NCBI RefSeq assembly: GCF_001039355.2
Contig: NW_019773714.1
Coordinates: 154,651 to 218,650, forward strand
Reading direction: 5' to 3'
Source of the DNA: Lingula anatina
Lineage: Eukaryota; Brachiopoda; Lingulata; Lingulida; Lingulidae
DNA length: 64,000 nt
Below the pieces are notes generated by a model that was not told the origin of the DNA, ran no database searches, and saw only the letters and a list, made by a program, of their open reading frames with translations. The position numbers were made by a program, and so were the translations under genes. Positions 38,901-45,407 of the stretch are shown here, piece by piece; position 1 is the stretch's first letter; each line of letters begins with the position of its first letter.

Positions 38901-41900
38901 GGGGGAAAATCATTTATCAGTCTCTCAGATACATAATTTTGAAATCATTAAAATTTTACATATGTACTTCTGTGAAGCATTAATTTTGTGGTACTTTTAT
39001 CATACAGAACAAAACTGTAAAACTGTACAGTATATAAGGGATGTTCTTACTTTAAGAAATATGACTTTCAAAAATATAGTGCCTATAAAATTTACAACTT
39101 TCCCCATTGAAAAAATTAAGTCATTACCATACCTCCCCTTAGGGCTATCTCAATTGTGAAAATAAAAATCATATGTAATATGATGTTTCATTGTACCTGA
39201 CATCTATTGTAAAACCTAGCAACATTATCATTTCCATTCACCAAGGATTTTCTCAGCGAACCATCCAGCCGTCATTTAGACAGCTACCAGCATCACCAGA
39301 CAGCCTATATTTTCAAAGACAGCTGTACAACTTATAGATTTTTGGGTAATATGACAACTTTAGGTATACTTGGACTCCCTGACATTTTGTAGGCAATAAC
39401 AGGTGGTAATTTTGGATCGCCTGTACCCCCTATTGTGGGTAAAGCACTGCCATACACTATCAGCTATTATCCCCCCCCCCTTTCCTGACCCTCTACACTC
39501 CCCTTCCCCAAATCACCTTTTTTTTTTTTGCTCACCCTTAGTAACACATTATCCGTATCCCAGTATCCATATCCTATATACATATCTTGCAACACACAGA
39601 TTACAAATAATCAATAATTATGAAATAATCTGCTGGTTCCCATATTACACAGACAAAAAAGTGTTTCTTTTTAAATCTTTGTATAAAGATGTATACAAAC
39701 TATGAGTATTTTTTTAAACAGAAGTATTTTCAACCTTCATGTAGTAGTAGTAGTAGTGATGTTTAATAATTTTTTGTTTGTTAGTTATCTTTTTATTATT
39801 AGCATTATTTTATTGACATTTTTCAATTAATGATTTTAGATTTTATATAAGTCACATTAAAATCTTTAATGAAACATACAATAACTGATTTTTATCATTA
39901 TTATTAAGTGCAAACAGAAGATGATACCTCACATTGAAATACATAAGAAATCCTAAGCTCTGTATCATATATTTTGAATCCTAAGCTCTGTATCATATAT
40001 TTTGAATCCTAAGCTCTGTATCATATATTTTGAATCCTAAGCTCTGTATCATATATTTTGAATGTGTTAACATCTCCTGAATACCAGAAATTTTGCTCTT
40101 CTTTTCTACTTTGCACATTCCAATAAGATGCAAGATAAATTTGGAAAAAGAATGCTTTTACACATTTTGAAGCTACAGGCATTGATGTTTTGAATAATAA
40201 CATATTGCCTTTAATGAAACTAATTAAGATGAACAGAATTCTTCTTAACTTATAACTTATTTGTTTATTATCAAAAGTAATTTTTTTAAACAATACAAGA
40301 TCAAATTTTAGCACTTTAAGATTTTTTTTTTGATAAATTTCAAATTTGATAAATCATTCTATGTGGAGAAACGAGAAACTGTATCATTTATTGCAGTGTT
40401 GAACAGAGCCTATCTAAAATCGATAAATGGGCCAGCAGAAATGCAATGTAGCAAATTATCTTTTTCAAACATTAAAAAGTAAGATATAAGCTCAAGAAAA
40501 TTTAACATTAAAAATTATCTCTGTCAAACTATCAATGACTGTAAAATGTCATCGAAATGCAAAACTTTAGTTTGATGACATTAAACATTCACATGTGTAG
40601 ACAAGAAACAAAAATTTACTTAAATTCAAAATAAATAATATTAATTTTACCACTAGGATAAAACAATATTGTAAAGAAAAAGTGTACACTTACCCAGTTA
40701 TTATCTTCTTGTCGCTTTTCCTTCATCATGGTTTTACTTTCCACCATAAAATATTGGAATTCAAACAAAAAAATCACCGTTCAATGGACTTGTGAAAATT
40801 TATGGAAATCTCTTGGTTCTTTTGGAAATGATCATTTAGAAATTAAGTGATCAAGAGCAATCTTTCTCCCAATAACGATGGTGCCCAAGATGGAGTTGTA
40901 TAACAACGAACGAAACTGGGATTTTGTCCAATAAACAGTCACTTATATAGCATGCTTTCGCGTCACTGATAACGCCCTTTAAATGAAAATAACTAATTCC
41001 ACACACGTACATTCAAATATCTTCATCTTAAATCAATCAAAGGTGCGATTAACATATCAAATAGTTTCATTCACAGAAAGATTCAGATCACGTCTTAAAA
41101 CTTATAAAACCCTCGCCTAAAGCATTTTCACATCAACTTACAAACACAATGCAGTATTTTTTCTCCAATGAAAAACTGACATCGTAAAACTCAGTTTGAA
41201 GTATACTGTGTAACAGATACCCCACCAAAAAAACAATACTTAAAACTAAAATGTGAGCCTTTTCTTAACAAAAATATCTCTGAATATCTCTGAAGTGTGC
41301 TCGTTTTATGATACGGCTATTAAATAAGTCTCAGGTGTACCATAAATTTTTATTATTGTCAACAGAGTCCTTAACTGCAAGAAGAGATGTCCTGTCTTTC
41401 AGGACACCAACTCTTATCAGGCAATAACCTTGGTGTCCTGCAATGTTCTTTGGGGCCGTTCAGGTTGACCAAACTAGACTGTGACCTCTTGGGAACTCTA
41501 GCTGAATCCAATCAAGGCCGCGGTAACTCAAAGGCATCGTGCACTGCGACCGAGCGCAAGCATCTCCATTCCATAACTCGCCCATACTCGCCCCATATAA
41601 TACATTGTAGCCTCTATGTGATATCGCTATTCGCAACATGCGATGCTTTCGAGTTACGGAGCCCAGCTACACAGACTAATGCATCCTCCTTGAGCAGCTA
41701 GGGAGTTATTAACTTTCTTGTGGGCTCGGCTTCAGAAGTCTGTAAATCTGATTACACTCAGCAAGAGTGCACGTGCAGTTAAGTCTCATGCTAGCTAAGA
41801 AGTCCTTTACTAGTAGTCACCTTTACGTTACCCTAGGTTCTAGATTCCGGTATTGTCAGCTCGATCTTGATTTCATATATAACCCATATCAACCCACGTT

Positions 41901-44717
41901 TCGGTGAAAAAGATCAGCGCCACTAGACAAATTCGCCCTTCAACCAAGGAGTATTGCACCAAGACTCCTGGTATATTTAGCAAGCTAGCTTTTACGTTTC
42001 TCTGACACTCAGGGTACTTTACGTTAGCATTTATGGACATTTGTTTATTACTGCATATTAAGTAAAACAAATCATTGGTCGGGGTGGGGTGTGGGGTTTC
42101 TAAAGAATAGCCCTTGTGATCAGAAATGGTCCACTCTGAATCAAAAATTGATCCAAGTTCTATGCCATTTCTTAAATCTGGTCAATAACTGTAGGGGACC
42201 AAAGGAGTCAACTTAACTGCACTGTTCCTCTTATATAATGTAATGTCACTTTTTAAAAAGTTTATCATCCAAAATAAACCTGTGGGATTGTAGCTACCAG
42301 TTTTTCAAACAAGAAGGTTCAGTACACCCAAATTTTCTTATTCCTAAATAACATAGAGCTCATTCCCATTGAAGCGATTGGTCTTCGTAGACCAGCCAAA
42401 CTTAGTCGGGACTCTTGCTGAATGCAATCTGTTTGACAGATTTAATAATTAGCTTGCCTCCTCCTGCCATTGAGTACAATACAGAAAAACTGGTGATTGC
42501 ACGATTACTTTGGAAACAAGAGGAGGCGTAGGAACCTGGGGCTAGGGCTTACAACCCCCCCCCCCAACCCTCCATCTTTTACAATGTATGATAAGGTTTA
42601 TTTGGGTTCAAAGCTGAGGGACTGTGGAAGTATTCTATTCACACGTACTTGAATGAAGTCAAAAGTAAAAGATATGTTGGTGATCATTAGGTGTGTGTGA
42701 AAGTTATCTTTCAGAGTTTCTCAATGGCAAGTAAAAGAGATACACATGAAAAAATGTTATTTTGGCTAGCAATTTGTAATAAATATCTGATTGAAATTGA
42801 ATAAAACAACCTTTCTGATTTTGTAACCAAGACGGCAGTTCTGTTGTTACTGACACCGGCATCACTCGCTGATAAATGCACAAAGCTGGGAGGCTATGTT
42901 AAGGAAAATACATCAGAAGTGTCCAATTCATGTTGCAGGTAATTGTTCAAATACTAAACTAAAATAATGATTATTTTCATGCTCGTTTTGACAATTTAAG
43001 TTACTTTATGTCATGGTGCAGGACATGATTAAGCCTCCATTTTGGAATGTTTTTGCAACAGAGATAATACTACATACTGAAATCTTGACAAATCTGTGTG
43101 TAACTTTTTATTTTCTCAAAAATATCAAATTTAAGATTCCCCAGTTTATTACATGTAAAGTACCTGTAAGTAATGCCTCAGGAGTAATAAATATCCTAAA
43201 GACATCTCTAACAGTGATAACGATACCATGGTGCTTGCACACATAAAAAGTTTTCCAATTTCTTATCACAAAAAGTCCTGTATCAAATATCACACCTCTG
43301 AACATGAAAGAATTGCGACAATTTACATAATTTGGACAGACAGAGCAATGGATGGATGAATGAACATACAGACTGATGATGGATGGATAATAAATAAATG
43401 AATGGATATTGGCTAGATGAGGAATTGCGGATGGATAGATAGATGGAAAGTGGATAAATGAAAGCTAGATAGTGAATCAAAGTACACATAAATTATGGAT
43501 AGATAGTGCACTGATGTATAGATAGTGAACGAATTAAGAGATGTATGGATAGGGAGGGTTAAAGAAAGGTAGGAATGTTCTATAGGAACTTATGGAAAAA
43601 GGGATGAATGGATGAAGGAATGTATTAGGTCTCATCATTTTTTGGACAAATTGCATTGAGCAGTACACTGTTATCATTTTTTATGTTTTTTAACTTGGGC
43701 TTATAAAAACAGGGATTTTAAAAATAAAATAACTTAGCTCACTTCAAAACAGCCATGCACTTTGAACATCTTAACCCAAGTATGTAACAAAAGGGCAGTC
43801 CTGATAACAAAACAGGCCATTGTGTTAGTTGAACTTGATTTGATGTCCTCACACAAATACCATGATACATGTATTTCTGCTTTGATTTATAACCATTTTA
43901 TTATTGTGTTAGCAGATTTGCCAATGCACTGTAGCAATCAAATCAGTGTAATCCTATATATCAACATGTTACAGTTTTTTCCAGTGCTCCATCTAAAAGT
44001 TTTCAGCCACCTTTTTGTCCTGTTCCACATTTCACTTCTAATAAAAATGTAAATAACTTTCATACCCTAGATCAACACCATTTCCACCCTAGATCATATT
44101 TAATTTTAATTAAAATTAAGTTAAAATAAATTTGAATTTGAATCCAATGGACAGATTAAAGCTCAGCATTTCTCACAGAAAACACAAAAATGTGTCTGTG
44201 ATAATATAAAGGGCTCAAAATCAAGTTGGACAACTTCTGACTTAAAGAAAATACAGTAATGGCTTAAACACTTGGTAAAAATGGTGTCACTAAAACATTG
44301 ATATATTTTCAGCTAAGGGGGATAACTCAAAAATTCAATCAGCTGATCCATACTCAGATATATGCAGCTGTCTGTACATGTCCCTACTGTCTTTTGGGGG
44401 GAGGGGAAACTAATGAACGCGGTTATACAACCCCTCCCCTCAATTAAACAGCATTCAGAAAAATATATCAGACTTTAAATTTTCATGAACAGTTGCAGAA
44501 AAAAATAAACGACTGAATGCAAATCAATACAAAGAAAATAATAAAATACCTCGTCTTTGGTGACATACGTTCCAGGGACGTAACCAACCTCCCCGAATCC
44601 ATTTTGGACGAGCCACCAGTCGGGATGTTTTTGATCAATGACAGTGAATTTGTCATCCCGATTGAAGCTTAAAGTATGGGGGACTGTCGCTTCAAAATCG
44701 TACAGTGCACGGAACAT
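11028..44717 (-). CDS. NCKIPSD: NCK-interacting protein with SH3 domain (SPIN90/WISH)
   Basis: Cytosolic adaptor of the actin machinery; the vertebrate protein binds Nck and activates Arp2/3 to seed linear filaments. Eleven coding exons on minus: 44717-44550, 27459-27347, 27130 to about 27000, 16465-15948, 15722-15561, 15214-15128, 14136-14001, 13243-13163, 12792-12571, 11878-11706, 11225-11028 (stop). Exon 1 is one SH3 domain starting [10 protein letters not shown] with ALYDF, the WW pair and GYVP. Exons 2-3 give [19 protein letters not shown] and KLVQHRK, then proline-rich [14 protein letters not shown]. Exon 4 holds GPPPPLPR, a Ser/Thr-rich linker and [18 protein letters not shown]. Exons 5-11 form the conserved helical C-terminal region ([44 protein letters not shown]). 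About 662 residues against about 720 in human. The exon 3/exon 4 frame joins only if the donor lies 4 nt inside a GT repeat, or if a further exon was missed in the 10.5-kb intron. Introns 1 and 3 contain SLC26 genes. Confidence 0.9.
11271..11570. repeat. Minisatellite array A, unit about 40 bp, in an NCKIPSD intron
   Basis: Six to seven tandem copies of a unit built around CTTCCCATAATACAACAGCA plus ATTGTTGATGTAACAATGG, with units alternating in a short linker (ATATGG or GGTCTATAT). The core ATTGTTGATGTAACAAT is an imperfect palindrome. It lies in the last intron of NCKIPSD, and the same unit forms a second array at 13371. Open frames through it are artefacts of periodicity. Confidence 0.9.
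12285..12512. mobile_element. MITE of the CATTCCCA family (copy 2, inverted)
   Basis: Reverse-oriented relative of the element at 1467-1686. It shares TGTGGGGAGTCTCACTAGAT, ACTGTCAGC, TACTAAAAGCTGTAA and the CCCCCAGGGAGTT segment, and has degenerate inverted ends around TTTCCATAGATTT and AACCTCTGGAAAA. Located between NCKIPSD exons 9 and 10, immediately 3' of exon 9 on the minus strand. Confidence 0.75.
13371..13830. repeat. Minisatellite array B, same unit as array A
   Basis: About nine good and three decayed copies of the same CTTCCCATAATACAACAGCA / ATTGTTGATGTAACAAT unit (period 38-46 bp), in the intron between NCKIPSD exons 7 and 8. The last copies towards 13830 are degenerate, so the array probably grew from the other side. 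Confidence 0.9.
16466..20186. other. NCKIPSD intron 3, part downstream of the SLC26 gene
   Basis: AT-rich intronic DNA with no confident gene. A (CA)13 microsatellite lies at 18757-18783 and a poly-A tract at about 19070-19089. The higher-GC stretch 19377-19570 has an open minus-strand frame, but no convincing donor was found, so it is not called as an exon. Confidence 0.5.
19615..19646 (+). promoter_or_regulatory. Possible TATA elements upstream of the plus-strand SLC26 gene
   Basis: TATAAA at 19615 and TTATAAATG at about 19639 precede the SLC26 ATG by 0.7 kb. A donor-like CGGTAAGT near 20200 and acceptor-like ATCATCTCAG just before the ATG would remove a short 5' UTR intron. The sequence permits this but does not prove it. 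Confidence 0.25.
20187..24171. repeat. Direct repeat of 1,992 bp separated by a single N
   Basis: Positions 20187-22178 and 22180-24171 are the same sequence with a constant offset of 1,993 and only about four substitutions seen by eye (near 21347, 21582, 21588 and 21885), all silent. The only base between the copies is an N at 22179. Contig 1 ends in mid-gene and contig 2 restarts 135 bp before the same ATG, as expected from an unmerged overlap. Confidence 0.95.
20322..22178 (+). pseudogene. Truncated SLC26 copy, probable assembly duplicate
   Basis: First 619 codons of the SLC26 protein annotated at 22315-24483, apparently identical in residues up to the N at 22179, where the frame runs into repeated upstream sequence and stops. 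It contains the whole membrane domain but lacks the end of the STAS domain. Since the break coincides exactly with a contig join, it should be counted as the same gene as the next copy unless reads prove otherwise. Confidence 0.85.
22315..24483 (+). CDS. SLC26/SulP family anion transporter, intronless
   Basis: Complete 722-residue reading frame in one exon, nested antisense in NCKIPSD intron 3. Residues about 60-525 form the SulP membrane domain: [20 protein letters not shown], the family signature [38 protein letters not shown], and [20 protein letters not shown], with the usual 14-helix fold expected. Residues about 540-710 are a STAS domain with a Ser/Asn/Glu-rich insertion (about 595-640) and the core [19 protein letters not shown] and [13 protein letters not shown]. 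The family exchanges chloride, bicarbonate, sulphate or oxalate at the plasma membrane; the substrate cannot be told from sequence. At the loop after NQELLAYG the motif is [13 protein letters not shown]: the Arg of the anion site is present but the usual Ser before it is Pro. An in-frame TAA precedes the ATG. It is closely similar to the minus-strand copy at 31499-40747. Confidence 0.93.
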   Translation: MASESTAELLYSGVSAETFPQRQQNTIVTQEEFNQENPPHYPAMMSMKKQLQQKKCKEDCWMNTLFMLFPFLRVLYTYKIKEYLVGDIISGLSVGVLHIAQGMGFGLLASLQPIHGLYSSFFPLLLYSFFGTSRHISFGTMALTAILVAEVVNREYPKYAGDTNAGSNSSSNASLDQTTDITGDEVMSVKLGIAMSLSLVTGIIQVGMGIFRLGFVTTYLSDAFVGGFTTGAAFHITTSQVKTMLGLKIKGFSGPFNLIFTYMEIFKKITDTNIASLCISAMCLVVILLVKVCINQRFSKKLKVPIPIDLIVLIIGTVASHFMNLKDTYGVAVIGTVAQGIPPPSVPPLNIASNFIIDAVILAIVSFAISISMAKIFTTKYHYDVDNNQELLAYGLSNGIGSFFGCFVGAVAPPRTMLHDSAGGKTQVHSVVSAILVLIVILALSPLFASLPNCILAAVIVAALQKLFMQFENLPRLWRVSMCDFFIWFMTWMAVVILDIGTGLGVGLAFSFITVVMRTQFARGYTLVKTDDMDKFVSTQHYPNIPKPPSSSNINIFQFQSALYFANAELFKEKLFKMVGKPYEVKTHKSGNEDIERAENSNESADSRGGMGKNAENNSVSKETETRPSDSSSNSAQSILILDCTRIVFIDSSGIKALSQVYSEYKHLGVTVFMAGCTEGVYQALQNGNYFDLFPSGYVFMTLIDAYHMAVMCLGSDSKTVL
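24484..26909. other. 3' region of SLC26 (+) and NCKIPSD intron 3
   Basis: AT-rich non-coding DNA: SLC26 3' UTR, then intron. Poly-T tracts lie at 25100-25132. No gene, RNA or defined mobile element was recognised. Confidence 0.5.
26910..27003. repeat. Two CA/GT microsatellites touching NCKIPSD exon 3
   Basis: A (CA) run of about 22 units covers 26910-26953, and a second (AC)9 covers 26986-27003. On the minus strand the second is a GT run that starts exactly where NCKIPSD exon 3 ends, so the splice donor is one of several identical GT dinucleotides. Confidence 0.95.
28557..28807. mobile_element. MITE of the CATTCCCA family (copy 3)
   Basis: Ends CGTTCCCATATCTAGATTGAT and, inverted, ATTCCCATACCTAGATCGAT. 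The interior shares GATCGACCCAACTCCAAGGG, GCATTCAGCC and AACAGCTTCAATAGGC with copies at 1467 and 12285. About 250 bp, non-coding. Confidence 0.7.
30092..30130. repeat. TC-rich microsatellite
   Basis: CTCTCTCTCTCTCTCCCTCCCTCTTTCTCTCTCT type run in NCKIPSD intron 1. Confidence 0.85.
30546..30660. mobile_element. MITE fragment of the CATTCCCA family (copy 4)
   Basis: Carries GACTGTGTTCAGATACACCC at the left end, then GGATCAATCCAACTCTGTGG and TTCTTGTTAAAGTGCATTCA, which align to the left halves of the copies at 28557 and 45746. The right half is missing or decayed. Confidence 0.5.
31499..40747 (-). CDS. SLC26/SulP family anion transporter, second paralogue
   Basis: Two coding exons on minus, nested in the same orientation inside NCKIPSD intron 1. 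Exon 1 (40747-40694) encodes [18 protein letters not shown] and ends at a perfect GTAAGT donor. Exon 2 begins at 33874 after CTCCTTTAG and reads [19 protein letters not shown] onward to the stop at 31499, giving about 809 residues. An in-frame TAG just before 33874 supports this junction; starting at the internal Met of TMKKTAH is the alternative. The N-terminal region is about 80 residues longer than in the plus-strand copy. The membrane domain has [60 protein letters not shown] and [20 protein letters not shown], with [13 protein letters not shown] at the anion-site loop. The STAS domain has an acidic insertion and ends at [19 protein letters not shown] and [13 protein letters not shown]. 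Anion exchange is inferred from family. Confidence 0.9.
34831..35015. mobile_element. Possible MITE with imperfect GGGTAG inverted ends
   Basis: Left end GGGTAGTGCTAGTATT and right end GTTAGTGCTACCCC are imperfect inverted repeats. The similarity continues inwards (TTAGCCAAACCAACA against the inverted TTAGCCAAATGC). Non-coding, about 185 bp. Confidence 0.5.
39951..40062. repeat. Perfect 28-bp tandem repeat, four copies
   Basis: Four back-to-back identical units of 28 bp, beginning TCCTAAGCTCTGTATC and ending ATATTTTGAA, with no substitutions among copies. Located in NCKIPSD intron 1, about 0.7 kb downstream (minus-strand sense) of SLC26 exon 1. Confidence 0.97.
40942..40949 (-). promoter_or_regulatory. 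TATA box for the minus-strand SLC26 gene
   Basis: TATATAAG on the minus strand, about 195 bp before the exon 1 ATG at 40747. Its position supports transcription of this SLC26 gene from its own promoter inside NCKIPSD intron 1, and supports the small first coding exon. Confidence 0.55.
41518..41662. mobile_element. Short palindromic MITE, TAACTCGAAAGCATCG family (copy 1)
   Basis: Ends GGTAACTCAAAGGCATCG and, inverted, CCGTAACTCGAAAGCATCG; about 145 bp with interior GACCGAGCGCAAGCATCTCC and TGTGATATCGCTATTCGCAA. A second, inverted copy with about the same length and interior is at 59304-59454. Confidence 0.8.
42355..42540. mobile_element. MITE of the CTCATTCCCATTG family (copy 5)
   Basis: Left end GAGCTCATTCCCATTGAAGC, then GACTCTTGCTGAATGCAATC, CCTCCTCCTGCCATTGAGTA and ACAGAAAAACTGGTGATT, matching the intact copy at 45746-45951 over most of its length. 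The right inverted end is lost. Confidence 0.7.
43339..43460. repeat. Degenerate GGAT/GATA simple repeat
   Basis: GGATGGATGAATGAAC, GATGATGGATGGATAATAAA and GGATAGATAGATGG type sequence, with related but more decayed stretches continuing to about 43620. Confidence 0.8.
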
Positions 44718-45407
44718 ACTCGTATGTTTGATTCGGGTTTCTGTGAGAGACTTCTGTAAAGCTGACAGGTGAAAAGCGGTACAAATGATGCGCCAAATGA
44801 ATGAAATCGCCTTCCTCACAGCGACATCTTGAAAGTGTAGCTCCGCAGTCAAGCAGGCGACTGATGTTTCATTTAAAAAATGCAATATTGAAATGTTGTA
44901 GATCACAAGCACAAAAAAGATAAGTGTTCAATTTTTAATTTGAAGAAATTAAGCTATCTATGTTTTTGTAATGAAATTAAATGAAGTATTACACTTAAAA
45001 CAGTTCTCGAAAATGTCATTCTGCGGACTTACTCTGGCGGTAAAAATAACAAGTGAAAACTGAAAATTGGATGCGAGTGTTTGTATTTTTATATGGTGTT
45101 GGTGAGATCAGTGTATGCGCAATTACTTCGAATTCTTATGTATATGTTGATAAGGGTGTGAATGTTGATTGATACAGGTAAATTTGATGTTGTATTTTGC
45201 GATATTCCAAAACTGAAGCGGGTTTTGGACGGGAAACCGACAGGATTGTTCACGTAATATCTGTATTGTTCGGTAATGTCCTTGACTCTATTTCAGTTTT
45301 TTAAACACGAAAATTAATATATTACTTTTTTAGACATGAGGCTGCATCTTGACAATGAGTACAACGTCTTTAATACAATGGCAGTGCACACCTAGAGAAG
45401 AGAGAAA
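44718..45407. promoter_or_regulatory. Shared divergent promoter region of NCKIPSD and TUBGCP6
   Basis: The start codons of the minus-strand NCKIPSD and plus-strand TUBGCP6 are 690 bp apart, head to head. No TATA box was evident on either side, which suits a bidirectional housekeeping promoter (inference). The TUBGCP6 side carries a short upstream frame (next entry). Confidence 0.5.
45336..45395 (+). other. Upstream open reading frame in the TUBGCP6 leader
   Basis: ATG at 45336 reads 19 codons (MRLHLDNEYNVFNTMAVHT) to TAG at 45393-45395, ending 12 nt before the TUBGCP6 ATG. If the leader is transcribed from upstream it would reduce initiation at the main ATG. A TTTTTTAG just before it could be a 3' splice site, in which case a leader exon starts there. 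Confidence 0.45.

Larger units (their letters stand above)
33875..40693. other. 6.8-kb intron of SLC26 (-), within NCKIPSD intron 1
   Basis: AT-rich DNA with poly-T tracts at 34732-34742, 36370-36389 and 36727-36754, poly-A at 37216-37230, a palindromic element at 34831-35015 and a 28-bp tandem repeat at 39951. A run of GGGTCAGTCTT-like 11-mers occurs at 38786-38830. Open frames here lack domains and look like chance. Confidence 0.5.
40748..44549. other. NCKIPSD intron 1, 5' part
   Basis: Between NCKIPSD exon 1 and SLC26 (-) exon 1. Contains the SLC26 promoter region, two mobile elements (annotated), poly-C at 42557-42567 and a GGAT-type repeat. No additional gene was recognised. Confidence 0.5.

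Noticed and set aside
41387-41701. 104-codon frame similar to one at 59265-59471
   Set aside because: The similarity is real at DNA level, but it follows the palindromic MITE on both strands. The peptide similarity is a by-product and the frames have no domain.
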